Source: Pardosa pseudoannulata (lineage: Eukaryota; Arthropoda; Arachnida; Araneae; Lycosidae). Taken from it: a stretch of 64,000 nucleotides of DNA. The position numbers and the translations under genes are program-made. Below the pieces are notes generated by a model, which saw nothing but the letters and a program-made list of their open reading frames with translations, had not been told where the DNA came from and did not search any database. This document shows, piece by piece, positions 33,701-47,600 of the stretch. Where the stretch lies: assembly GCA_032207245.1 (NCBI GenBank), contig JAGEOH010000209.1, positions 1 to 64,000 on the forward strand, written 5' to 3'. Positions within the stretch are counted from its first letter, which is position 1. Each line of letters opens with the position of its first letter.

Positions 33701-36700
33701 CCTGTGGTTAGTCGTAAATTATGACTAATTTCGGATTTCATTAAAAATGTGTTTTTTGTATAGAATTTTATTTCAAATTTAATAAAAAGTCATTTATCCG
33801 AAATTCCATGTTTAAACATCATTTCACTACTTCAAAATATAGTGATTTTTCACAAATTCGCCATAAAAGACTGCTAAGGGTACTACCTGTGGGGATTCAT
33901 AAATTATGACTAATTTCGGATTTCATTAAAAATGTGTTTTTTGTATAGAATTTTATTTCAAATTTAATAAACAAAAGTCATTTATCCGAAATTCCATGTT
34001 TAAACATCATTTCACTACTTCAAAATATAGTGATTTTTCACAAATTCGCCATAAAAGACTGCTAAGGGTCCTACCTGTGGGGAGTCGTAAATTATGACTA
34101 ATTTCGGATTTCATTAAAAATGTGTTTTTTGTATAGAATTTTATTTCAAATTTAATAAACAAAAGTCATTTATCCGAAATTCCATGTTTAAACATCATTT
34201 CACTACTTCAAAATATAGTGATTTTTCACAAATTCGCCATAAAAGACTGCTAAGGGTCCTACCTGTGGGGAGTCGTAAATTATGACTAATTTCGGATTTC
34301 ATTAAAAATGTGTTTTTTGTATAGAATTTTATTTCAAATTTAATAAACAAAAGTCATTTATCCGAAATTCCATGTTTAAACATCATTTCACTACTTCAAA
34401 ATATAGTGATTTTTCACAAATTCGCCATAAAAGACTGCTAAGGGTCCTACCTGTGGGGAGTCGTAAATTATGACTAATTTCGGATTTCATTAAAAATGTG
34501 TTTTTTGTATAGAATTTTATTTCAAATTTAATAAACAAAAGTCATTTATCCGAAATTCCATGTTTAAACATCATTTCACTACTTCAAAATATAGTGATTT
34601 TTCACAAATTCGCCATAAAAGACTGCTAAGGGTACTTACCTGTGGGGAGTCGTAAAATATGACTAATTTCGGATTTCATTAAAAATGTGTTTTTTGTATA
34701 GAATTTTATTTCAAATTTAATAAACAAAAGTCATTTATCCGAAATTCCATGTTTAAACATCATTTCACTACTTCAAAATATAGTGATTTTTCACAAATTC
34801 GCCATAAAAGACTGCTAAGGGTCCTACCTGTGGGGATTCGTAAATTATGACTAATTTCGGATTTCATTAAAAATGTGTTTTTTGTATAGAATTTTATTTC
34901 AAATTTAATAAACAAAAGTCATTTATCCGAAATTCCATGTTTAAACATCATTTCACTACTTCAAAATATAGTGATTTTTCACAAATTCGCCATAAAAGAC
35001 TGCTAAGGGTCCTACCTGTGGGGAGTCGTAAATTATGACTAATTTCGGATTTCATTAAAAATGTGTTTTTTGTATAGAATTTTATTTCAAATTTAATAAA
35101 CAAAAGTCATTTATCCGAAATTCCATGTTTAAACATCATTTCACTACTTCAAAGTATAGTGATTTTTCACAAATTCGCCATAAAAGACTGCTAAGGGTCT
35201 GTGGGGATTGGTAAATTATGACTAATTTCGGATTTCATTAAAAATGTGTTTTTTGTATAGAATTTTATTTCAAATTTAATAAACAAAAGTCATTTATCCG
35301 AAATTCCATGTTTAAACATCATTTCACTACTTCAAAGTATAGTGATTTTTCACAAATTCGCCATAAAAGACTGCTAAGGGTCCTACCTGTGGTTAGTCGT
35401 AAATTATGACTAATTTCGGATTTCATTAAAAATGTGTTTTTTGTATAGAATTTTATTTCAAATTTAATAAACAAAAGTCATTTATCCGAAATTCCATGTT
35501 TAAACATCATTTCACTACTTCAAAGTATAGTGATTTTTCACAAATTCGCCATAAAAGACTGCTAAGGGTCCTACCTGTGGGGATTCGTAAATTATGACTA
35601 ATTTCGGATTTCATTAAAAATGTGTTTTTTGTATAGAATTTTATTTCAAATTTAATAAACAAAAGTCATTTATCCGAAATTCCATGTTTAAACATCATTT
35701 CACTACTTCAAATATAGTGATTTTTCACAAATTCGCCATAAAAGACTGCTAAGGGTCCTACCTGTGGGGATTGGTAAATTATGACTAATTTCGGATTTCA
35801 TTAAAAATGTGTTTTTTGTATAGAATTTTATTTCAAATTTAATAAACAAAAGTCATTTATCCGAAATTCCATGTTTAAACATCATTTCACTACTTCAAAA
35901 TATAGTGATTTTTCACAAATTCGCCATAAAAGACTGCTAAGGGTACTACCTGTGGGGATTGGTAAATTATGACTAATTTCGGATTTCATTAAAAATGTGT
36001 TTTTTGTATAGAATTTTATTTCAAATTTAATAAACAAAAGTCATTTATCCGAAATTCCATGTTTAAACATCATTTCACTACTTCAAAATATAGTGATTTT
36101 TCACAAATTCGCCATAAAAGACTGCTAAGGGTACTACCTGTGGGGATTGGTAAATTATGACTAATTTCGGATTTCATTAAAAATGTGTTTTTTGTATAGA
36201 ATTTTATTTCAAATTTAATAAACAAAAGTCATTTATCCGAAATTCCATGTTTAAACATCATTTCACTACTTCAAATATAGTGATTTTTCACAAATTCGCC
36301 ATAAAAGACTGCTAAGGGTCCTACCTGTGGGGATTGGTAAATTATGACTAATTTCGGATTTCATTAAAAATGTGTTTTTTGTATAGAATTTTATTTCAAA
36401 TTTAATAAACAAAAGTCATTTATCCGAAATTCCATGTTTAAACATCATTTCACTACTTCAAAGTATAGTGATTTTTCACAAATTCGCCATAAAAGACTGC
36501 TAAGGGTCCTACCTGTGGGGATTGGTAAATTATGACTAATTTCGGATTTCATTAAAAATGTGTTTTTTGTATAGAATTTTATTTCAAATTTAATAAACAA
36601 AAGTCATTTATCCGAAATTCCATGTTTAAACATCATTTCACTACTTCAAAATATAGTGATTTTTCACAAATTCGCCATAAAAGACTGCTAAGGGTCCTAC

Positions 36701-38600
36701 CTGTGGGGAGTCGTAAATTATGACTAATTTCGGATTTCATTAAAAATGTGTTTTTTGTATAGAATTTTATTTCAAATTTAATAAACAAAAGTCATTTATC
36801 CGAAATTCCATGTTTAAACATCATTTCACTACTTCAAAATATAGTGATTTTTCACAAATTCGCCATAAAAGACTGCTAAGGGTCCTACCTGTGGGGAGTC
36901 GTAAATTATGACTAATTTCGGATTTCATTAAAAATGTGTTTTTTGTATAGAATTTTATTTCAAATTTAATAAACAAAAGTCATTTATCCGAAATTCCATG
37001 TTTAAACATCATTTCACTACTTCAAAGTATAGTGATTTTTCACAAATTCGCCATAAAAGACTGCTAAGGGTCCTACCTGTGGGGATTGGTAAATTATGAC
37101 TAATTTCGGATTTCATTAAAAATGTGTTTTTTGTATAGAATTTTATTTCAAATTTAATAAACAAAAGTCATTTATCCGAAATTCCATGTTTAAACATCAT
37201 TTCACTACTTCAAAATATAGTGATTTTTCACAAATTCGCCATAAAAGACTGCTAAGGGTCCTACCTGTGGTTAGTCGTAAATTATGACTAATTTCGGATT
37301 TCATTAAAAATGTGTTTTTTGTATAGAATTTTATTTCAAATTTAATAAACAAAAGTCATTTATCCGAAATTCCATGTTTAAACATCATTTCACTACTTCA
37401 AATATAGTGATTTTTCACAAATTCGCCATAAAAGACTGCTAAGGGTACTACCTGTGGGGATTGGTAAATTATGACTAATTTCGGATTTCATTAAAAATGT
37501 GTTTTTTGTATAGAATTTTATTTCAAATTTAATAAACAAAAGTCATTTATCCGAAATTCCATGTTTAAACATCATTTCACTACTTCAAAATATAGTGATT
37601 TTTCACAAATTCGCCATAAAAGACTGCTAAGGGTCCTACCTGTGGTTAGTCGTAAATTATGACTAATTTCGGATTTCATTAAAAATGTGTTTTTTGTATA
37701 GAATTTTATTTCAAATTTAATAAACAAAAGTCATTTATCCGAAATTCCATGTTTAAACATCATTTCACTACTTCAAAATATAGTGATTTTTCACAAATTC
37801 GCCATAAAAGACTGCTAAGGGTCCTACCTGTTAGGAGTCGTAAATTATGACTAATTTCGGATTTCATTAAAAATGTGTTTTTTGTAAAGAATTTTATTTG
37901 AAATTCAATAAAAAAATGTCATTTATCCGAAATTCCATGTTTAAACATCATTTCACTACTTCAAAGTATAGTGATTTTTCACAAATTCGCCATAAAAGAC
38001 TGCTAAGGGTCCTACCTGTGGGGAGTCGTAAATTATGACTAATTTCGGATTTCATTAAAAATGTGTTTTTTGTATAGAATTTTATTTCAAATTTAATAAA
38101 CAAAAGTCATTTATCCGAAATTCCATGTTTAAACATCATTTCACTACTTCAAAATATAGTGATTTTTCACAAATTCGCCATAAAAGACTGCTAAGGGTCC
38201 TACCTGTGGGGAGTCGTAAATTATGACTAATTTCGGATTTCATTAAAAATGTGTTTTTTGTATAGAATTTTATTTCAAATTTAATAAACAAAAGTCATTT
38301 ATCCGAAATTCCATGTTTAAACATCATTTCACTACTTCAAAATATAGTGATTTTTCACAAATTCGCCATAAAAGACTGCTAAGGGTCCTACCTGTTAGGA
38401 GTCGTAAATTATGACTAATTTCGGATTTCATTAAAAATGTGTTTTTTGTATAGAATTTTATTTCAAATTTAATAAACAAAAGTCATTTATCCGAAATTCC
38501 ATGTTTAAACATCATTTCACTACTTCAAAATATAGTGATTTTTCACAAATTCGCCATAAAAGACTGCTAAGGGTCCTACCTGTGGGGAGTCGTAAATTAT

Positions 38601-41600
38601 GACTAATTTCGGATTTCATTAAAAATGTGTTTTTTGTATAGAATTTTATTTCAAATTTAATAAACAAAAGTCATTTTATCCGAAATTCCATGTTTAAACA
38701 TCATTTCACTACTTCAAAGTATAGTGATTTTTCACAAATTCGCCATAAAAGACTGCTAAGGGTCCTACCTGTGGGGATTGGTAAATTATGACTAATTTCG
38801 GATTTCATTAAAAATGTGTTTTTTGTATAGAATTTTATTTCAAATTTAATAAACAAAAGTCATTTATCCGAAATTCCATGTTTAAACATCATTTCACTAC
38901 TTCAAAGTATAGTGATTTTTCACAAATTCGCCATAAAAGACTGCTAAGGGTCCTACCTGTGGGGATTGGTAAATTATGACTAATTTCGGATTTCATTAAA
39001 AATGTGTTTTTTGTATAGAATTTTATTTCAAATTTAATAAACAAAAGTCATTTATCCGAAATTCCATGTTTAAACATCATTTCACTACTTCAAAGTATAG
39101 TGATTTTTCACAAATTCGCCATAAAAGACTGCTAAGGGTCCTACCTGTGGGGATTGGTAAATTATGACTAATTTCGGATTTCATTAAAAATGTGTTTTTT
39201 GTATAGAATTTTATTTCAAATTTAATAAACAAAAGTCATTTATCCGAAATTCCATGTTTAAACATCATTTCACTACTTCAAAATATAGTGATTTTTCACA
39301 AATTCGCCATAAAAGACTGCTAAGGGTCCTACCTGTTATGAGTCGTAAATTATGACTAATTTCGGATTTCATTAAAAATGTGTTTTTTGTATAGAATTTT
39401 ATTTCAAATTTAATAAACAAAAGTCATTTATCCGAAATTCCATGTTTAAACATCATTTCACTACTTCAAAGTATAGTGATTTTTCACAAATTCGCCATAA
39501 AAGACTGCTAAGGGTCCTACCTGTGGGGATTGGTAAATTATGACTAATTTCGGATTTCATTAAAAATGTGTTTTTTTGTATAGAATTTTATTTCAAATTT
39601 AATAAACAAAAGTCATTTATCCGAAATTCCATGTTTAAACATCATTTCACTACTTCAAAAGTATAGTGATTTTTCACAAATTCGCCATAAAAGACTGCTA
39701 AGGGTCCTACCTGTGGGGATTGGTAAATTATGACTAATTTCGGATTTCATTAAAAATGTGTTTTTTGTATAGAATTTTATTTCAAATTTAATAAACAAAA
39801 GTCATTTATCCGAAATTCCATGTTTAAACATCATTTCACTACTTCAAAGTATAGTGATTTTTCACAAATTCGCCATAAAAGACTGCTAAGGGTCCTACCT
39901 GTGGGGATTGGTAAATTATGACTAATTTCGGATTTCATTAAAAATGTGTTTTTTGTATAGAATTTTATTTCAAATTTAATAAACAAAAGTCATTTATCCG
40001 AAATTCCATGTTTAAACATCATTTCACTACTTCAAAGTATAGTGATTTTTCACAAATTCGCCATAAAAGACTGCTAAGGGTCCTACCTGTGGGGATTGGT
40101 AAATTATGACTAATTTCGGATTTCATTAAAAATGTGTTTTTTGTATAGAATTTTATTTCAAATTTAATAAACAAAAGTCATTTATCCGAAATTCCATGTT
40201 TAAACATCATTTCACTACTTCAAAGTATAGTGATTTTTCACAAATTCGCCATAAAAGACTGCTAAGGGTCCTACCTGTGGGGATTGGTAAATTATGACTA
40301 ATTTCGGATTTCATTAAAAATGTGTTTTTTGTATAGAATTTTATTTCAAATTTAATAAACAAAAGTCATTTATCCGAAATTCCATGTTTAAACATCATTT
40401 CACTACTTCAAAGTATAGTGATTTTTCACAAATTCGCCATAAAAGACTGCTAAGGGTCCTACCTGTGGGGATTGGTAAATTATGACTAATTTCGGATTTC
40501 ATTAAAAATGTGTTTTTTGTATAGAATTTTATTTCAAATTTAATAAACAAAAGTCATTTATCCGAAATTCCATGTTTAAACATCATTTCACTACTTCAAA
40601 GTATAGTGATTTTTCACAAATTCGCCATAAAAGACTGCTAAGGGTCCTACCTGTGGGGATTGGTAAATTATGACTAATTTCGGATTTCATTAAAAATGTG
40701 TTTTTTTGTATAGAATTTTATTTCAAATTTAATAAACAAAAGTCATTTATCCGAAATTCCATGTTTAAACATCATTTCACTACTTCAAAGTATAGTGATT
40801 TTTCACAAATTCGCCATAAAAGACTGCTAAGGGTCCTACCTGTGGGGATTGGTAAATTATGACTAATTTCGGATTTCATTAAAAATGTGTTTTTTGTATA
40901 GAATTTTATTTCAAATTTAATAAACAAAATCATTTATCCGAAATTCCATGTTTAAACATCATTTCACTACTTCAAAATATAGTGATTTTTCACAAATTCG
41001 CCATAAAAGACTGCTAAGGGTACTGGGGATTGGTAAATTATGACTAATTTCGGATTTCATTAAAAATGTGTTTTTTGTATAGAATTTTATTTCAAATTTA
41101 ATAAACAAAAGTCATTTATCCGAAATTCCATGTTTAAACATCATTTCACTACTTCAAAATTAAGTGATTTTTCACAAATTCGCCATAAAAGACTGCTAAG
41201 GGTCCTACCTGTGGGGATTGGTAAATTATGACTAATTTCGGATTTCATTAAAAATGTGTTTTTTGTATAGAATTTTATTTCAAATTTAATAAACAAAAGT
41301 CATTTATCCGAAATTCCATGTTTAAACATCATTTCACTACTTCAAAATATAGTGATTTTTCACAAATTCGCCATAAAAGACTGCTAAGGGTCCTACCTGT
41401 GGGGATTCGTAAATTATGACTAATTTCGGATTTCATTAAAAATGTGTTTTTTGTATAGAATTTTATTTCAAATTTAATAAACAAAAGTCATTTATCCGAA
41501 ATTCCATGTTTAAACATCATTTCACTACTTCAAAGTATAGTGATTTTTCACAAATTCGCCATAAAAGACTGCTAAGGGTCCTACCTGTGGGGATTGGTAA

Positions 41601-44600
41601 ATTATGACTAATTTCGGATTTCATTAAAAATGTGTTTTTTGTATAGAATTTTATTTCAAATTTAATAAACAAAAGTCATTTATCCGAAATTCCATGTTTA
41701 AACATCATTTCACTACTTCAAAATATAGTGATTTTTCACAAATTCGCCATAAAAGACTGCTAAGGGTCCTACCTGTGGGGAGTCGTAAATTATGACTAAT
41801 TTCGGATTTCATTAAAAATGTGTTTTTTGTATAGAATTTTATTTCAAATTTAATAAACAAAAGTCATTTATCCGAAATTCCATGTTTAAACATCATTTCA
41901 CTACTTCAAAATATAGTGATTTTTCACAAATTCGCCATAAAAGACTGCTAAGGGTCCTACCTGTGGGGATTCGTAAATTATGACTAATTTCGGATTTCAT
42001 TAAAAATGTGTTTTTGTATAGAATTTTATTTCAAATTTAATAAACAAAAGTCATTTATCCGAAATTCCATGTTTAAACATCATTTCACTACTTCAAAGTA
42101 TAGTGATTTTTCACAAATTCGCCATAAAAGACTGCTAAGGGTCCTACCTGTGGGGATTGGTAAATTATGACTAATTTCGGATTTCATTAAAAATGTGTTT
42201 TTTGTATAGAATTTTATTTCAAATTTAATAAACAAAAGTCATTTATCCGAAATTCCATGTTTAAACATCATTTCACTACTTCAAAATATAGTGATTTTTC
42301 ACAAATTCGCCATAAAAGACTGCTAAGGGTCCTACCTGTGGGGATTCGTAAATTATGACTAATTTCGGATTTCATTAAAAATGTGTTTTTTGTATAGAAT
42401 TTTATTTCAAATTTAATAAACAAAAGTCATTTATCCGAAATTCCATGTTTAAACATCATTTCACTACTTCAAAGTATAGTGATTTTTCACAAATTCGCCA
42501 TAAAAGACTGCTAAGGGTCCTACCTGTGGGGATTGGTAAATTATGACTAATTTCGGATTTCATTAAAAATGTGTTTTTTTGTATAGAATTTTATTTCAAA
42601 TTTAATAAACAAAAGTCATTTATCCGAAATTCCATGTTTAAACATCATTTCACTACTTCAAAGTATAGTGATTTTTCACAAATTCGCCATAAAAGACTGC
42701 TAAGGGTCCTACCTGTGGGGATTGGTAAATTATGACTAATTTCGGATTTCATTAAAAATGTGTTTTTTGTATAGAATTTTATTTCAAATTTAATAAACAA
42801 AAGTCATTTATCCGAAATTCCATGTTTAAACATCATTTCACTACTTCAAAGTATAGTGATTTTTCACAAATTCGCCATAAAAGACTGCTAAGGGTCCTAC
42901 CTGTGGGGATTGGTAAATTATGACTAATTTCGGATTTCATTAAAAATGTGTTTTTTTGTATAGAATTTTATTTCAAATTTAATAAACAAAAGTCATTTAT
43001 CCGAAATTCCATGTTTAAACATCATTTCACTACTTCAAAGTATAGTGATTTTTCACAAATTCGCCATAAAAGACTGCTAAGGGTCCTACCTGTGGGGATT
43101 GGTAAATTATGACTAATTTCGGATTTCATTAAAAATGTGTTTTTTGTATAGAATTTTATTTCAAATTTAATAAACAAAAGTCATTTATCCGAAATTCCAT
43201 GTTTAAACATCATTTCACTACTTCAAAGTATAGTGATTTTTCACAAATTCGCCATAAAAGACTGCTAAGGGTCCTACCTGTGGGGATTGGTAAATTATGA
43301 CTAATTTCGGATTTCATTAAAAATGTGTTTTTTGTATAGAATTTTATTTCAAATTTAATAAACAAAAGTCATTTATCCGAAATTCCATGTTTAAACATCA
43401 TTTCACTACTTCAAAGTATAGTGATTTTTCACAAATTCGCCATAAAAGACTGCTAAGGGTCCTACCTCTGGGGAAATGTAAATTATGACTAATTTCGGAT
43501 TTCATTAAAAATGTGTTTTTTGTATAGAATTTTATTTCAAATTTAATAAACAAAAGTCATTTATCCGAAATTCCATGTTTAAACATCATTTCACTACTTC
43601 AAAGTATAGTGATTTTTCACAAATTCGCCATAAAAGACTGCTAAGGGTCCTACCTGTGGGGATTGGTAAATTATGACTAATTTCGGATTTCATTAAAAAT
43701 GTGTTTTTTGTATAGAATTTTATTTCAAATTTAATAAACAAAAGTCATTTATCCGAAATTCCATGTTTAAACATCATTTCACTACTTCAAAGTATAGTGA
43801 TTTTTCACAAATTCGCCATAAAAGACTGCTAAGGGTCCTACCTGTGGGGATTGGTAAATTATGACTAATTTCGGATTTCATTAAAAATGTGTTTTTTTGT
43901 ATAGAATTTTTATTTCAAATTTAATAAACAAAAGTCATTTATCCGAAATTCCATGTTTAAACATCATTTCACTACTTCAAAGTATAGTGATTTTTCACAA
44001 ATTCGCCATAAAAGACTGCTAAGGGTCCTACCTGTGGGGATTGGTAAATTATGACTAATTTCGGATTTCATTAAAAATGTGTTTTTTGTATAGAATTTTA
44101 TTTCAAATTTAATAAACAAAAGTCATTTATCCGAAATTCCATGTTTAAACATCATTTCACTACTTCAAAGTATAGTGATTTTTCACAAATTCGCCATAAA
44201 AGACTGCTAAGGGTCCTACCTGTGGGGATTGGTAAATTATGACTAATTTCGGATTTCATTAAAAATGTGTTTTTTGTATAGAATTTTATTTCAAATTTAA
44301 TAAACAAAAGTCATTTATCCGAAATTCCATGTTTAAACATCATTTCACTACTTCAAAGTATAGTGATTTTTCACAAATTCGCCATAAAAGACTGCTAAGG
44401 GTCCTACCTGTGGGGATTGGTAAATTATGACTAATTTCGGATTTCATTAAAAATGTGTTTTTTGTATAGAATTTTATTTCAAATTTAATAAACAAATGTA
44501 TGTCATTTATCCGAAATTCCATGTTTAAACATCATTTCACTACTTCAAAGTATAGTGATTTTTCACAAATTCGCCATAAAAGACTGCTAAGGGTCCTACC

Positions 44601-47600
44601 TGTGGGGATTGGTAAATTATGACTAATTTCGGATTTCATTAAAAATGTGTTTTTTGTATAGAATTTTATTTCAAATTTAATAAACAAAAGTCATTTATCC
44701 GAAATTCCATGTTTAAACATCATTTCACTACTTCAAAGTATAGTGATTTTTTCACAAATTCGCCATAAAAGACTGCTAAGGGTCCTACCTGTGGGGATTG
44801 GTAAATTATGACTAATTTCGGATTTCATTAAAAATGTGTTTTTTGTATAGAATTTTATTTCAAATTTAATAAACAAAAGTCATTTATCCGAAATTCCATG
44901 TTTAAACATCATTTCACTACTTCAAAGTATAGTGATTTTTCACAAATTCGCCATAAAAGACTGCTAAGGGTCCTACCTGTGGGGATTGGTAAATTATGAC
45001 TAATTTCGGATTTCATTAAAAATGTGTTTTTTTGTATAGAATTTTATTTCAAATTTAATAAACAAAAGTCATTTATCCGAAATTCCATGTTTAAACATCA
45101 TTTCACTACTTCAAAGTATAGTGATTTTTCACAAATTCGCCATAAAAGACTGCTAAGGGTCCTACCTGTGGGGATTGGTAAATTATGACTAATTTCGGAT
45201 TTCATTAAAAATGTGTTTTTTGTATAGAATTTTATTTCAAATTTAATAAACAAAAGTCATTTATCCGAAATTCCATGTTTAAACATCATTTCACTACTTC
45301 AAAGTATAGTGATTTTTCACAAATTCGCCATAAAAGACTGCTAAGTGTCCTACCTGTGGGGATTGGTAAATTATGACTAATTTCGGATTTCATTAAAAAT
45401 GTGTTTTTTGTATAGAATTTTATTTCAAATTTAATAAACAAAAGTCATTTATCCGAAATTCCATGTTTAAACATCATTTCACTACTTCAAAGTATAGTGA
45501 TTTTTCACAAATTCGCCATAAAAGACTGCTAAGGGTCCTACCTGTGGGGATTGGTAAATTATGACTAATTTCGGATTTCATTAAAAATGTGTTTTTTGTA
45601 TAGAATTTTATTTCAAATTTAATAAACAAAATCATTTATCCGAAATTCCATGTTTAAACATCATTTCACTACTTCAAAGTATAGTGATTTTTCACAAATT
45701 CGCCATAAAAGACTGCTAAGGGTCCTACCTGTGGGGATTGGTAAATTATGACTAATTTCGGATTTCATTAAAAATGTGTTTTTTGTATAGAATTTTATTT
45801 CAAATTTAATAAACAAAAGTCATTTATCCGAAATTCCATGTTTAAACATCATTTCACTACTTCAAAGTATAGTGATTTTTCACAAATTCGCCATAAAAGA
45901 CTGCTAAGGGTCCTACCTGTGGGGATTGGTAAATTATGACTAATTTCGGATTTCATTAAAAATGTGTTTTTTGTATAGAATTTTATTTCAAATTTAATAA
46001 ACAAAAGTCATTTATCCGAAATTCCATGTTTAAACATCATTTCACTACTTCAAAGTATAGTGATTTTTCACAAATTCGCCATAAAAGACTGCTAAGGGTC
46101 CTACCTGTGGGGATTCATAAATTATGACTAATTTCGGATTTCATTAAAAATGTGTTTTTTGTATAGAATTTTATTTCAAATTTAATAAACAAAAGTCATT
46201 TATCCGAAATTCCATGTTTAAACATCATTTCACTACTTCAAAGTATAGTGATTTTTCACAAATTCGCCATAAAAGACTGCTAAGGGTCCTACCTGTGGTT
46301 AGTCGTAAATTATGACTAATTTCGGATTTCATTAAAAATGTGTTTTTTGTATAGAATTTTATTTCAAATTTAATAAACAAAAGTCATTTATCCGAAATTC
46401 CATGTTTAAACATCATTTCACTACTTCAAAGTATAGTGATTTTTCACAAATTCGCCATAAAAGACTGCTAAGGGTCCTACCTGTGGGGATTGGTAAATTA
46501 TGACTAATTTCGGATTTCATTAAAAATGTGTTTTTTGTATAGAATTTTATTTCAAATTTAATAAACAAAAGTCATTTATCCGAAATTCCATGTTTAAACA
46601 TCATTTCACTACTTCAAAGTATAGTGATTTTTCACAAATTCGCCATAAAAGACTGCTAAGGGTCCTACCTGTGGGGATTGGTAAATTATGACTAATTTCG
46701 GATTTCATTAAAAATGTGTTTTTTTTTTATAGAATTTTATTTCAAATTTAATAAACAAAAGTCATTTATCCGAAATTCCATGTTTAAACATCATTTCACT
46801 ACTTCAAAGTATAGTGATTTTTCACAAATTCGCCATAAAAGACTGCTAAGGGTCCTACCTGTGGGGATTGGTAAATTATGACTAATTTCGGATTTCATTA
46901 AAAATGTGTTTTTTGTAAAGAATTTTATTTCAAATTTAATAAACAAAAGTCATTTATCCGAAATTCCATGTTTAAACATCATTTCACTACTTCAAAGTAT
47001 AGTGATTTTTCACAAATTCGCCATAAAAGACTGCTAAGGGTCCTACCTGTGGTTATTGGTAAATCATGACTAATTTCGGATTTCATTAAAAATGTGTTTT
47101 TTGTATAGAATTTTATTTCAAATTTAATAAACAAAAGTCATTTATCCGAAATTCCATGTTTAAACATCATTTCACTACTTCAAAGTATAGTGATTTTTCA
47201 CAAATTCGCCATAAAAGACTGCTAAGGGTCCTACCTGTGGGGATTGGTAAATTATGACTAATTTCGGATTTCATTAAAAATGTGTTTTTTGTATATAATT
47301 TTATTTCAAATTTAATAAACAAAATCATTTATCCGAAATTCCATGTTTAAACATCATTTCACTACTTCAAAGTATAGTGATTTTTCACAAATTCGCCATA
47401 AAAGACTGCTAAGGGTCCTACCTGTGGGGATTGGTAAATTATGACTAATTTCGGATTTCATTAAAAATGTGTTTTTTTGTATAGAATTTTATTTCAAATT
47501 TAATAAACAAAAGTCATTTATCCGAAATTCCATGTTTAAACATCATTTCACTACTTCAAAGTATAGTGATTTTTCACAAATTCGCCATAAAAGACTGCTA

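Larger units (their letters stand above)
29985..38600 (-). repeat. Satellite sub-family B block 1 (CAAAATATAG form)
   Basis: Most copies carry CAAAATATAG where the standard form has CAAAGTATAG (forward C40 to T). Many also carry GGGTACTACC instead of GGGTCCTACC (forward G183 to T) and the GGGGAGTCG allele of the variable box. Standard copies are interspersed (for example 35,149; 35,333; 35,523; 37,023; 37,963). In a few copies one A is lost, giving CAAATATAG (32,899; 35,710; 36,274; 37,399). The variant is nearly absent from the forward arm (20,551 and 22,887 are the two cases I see). There is no gene; the block is pure satellite. Confidence 0.9.
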
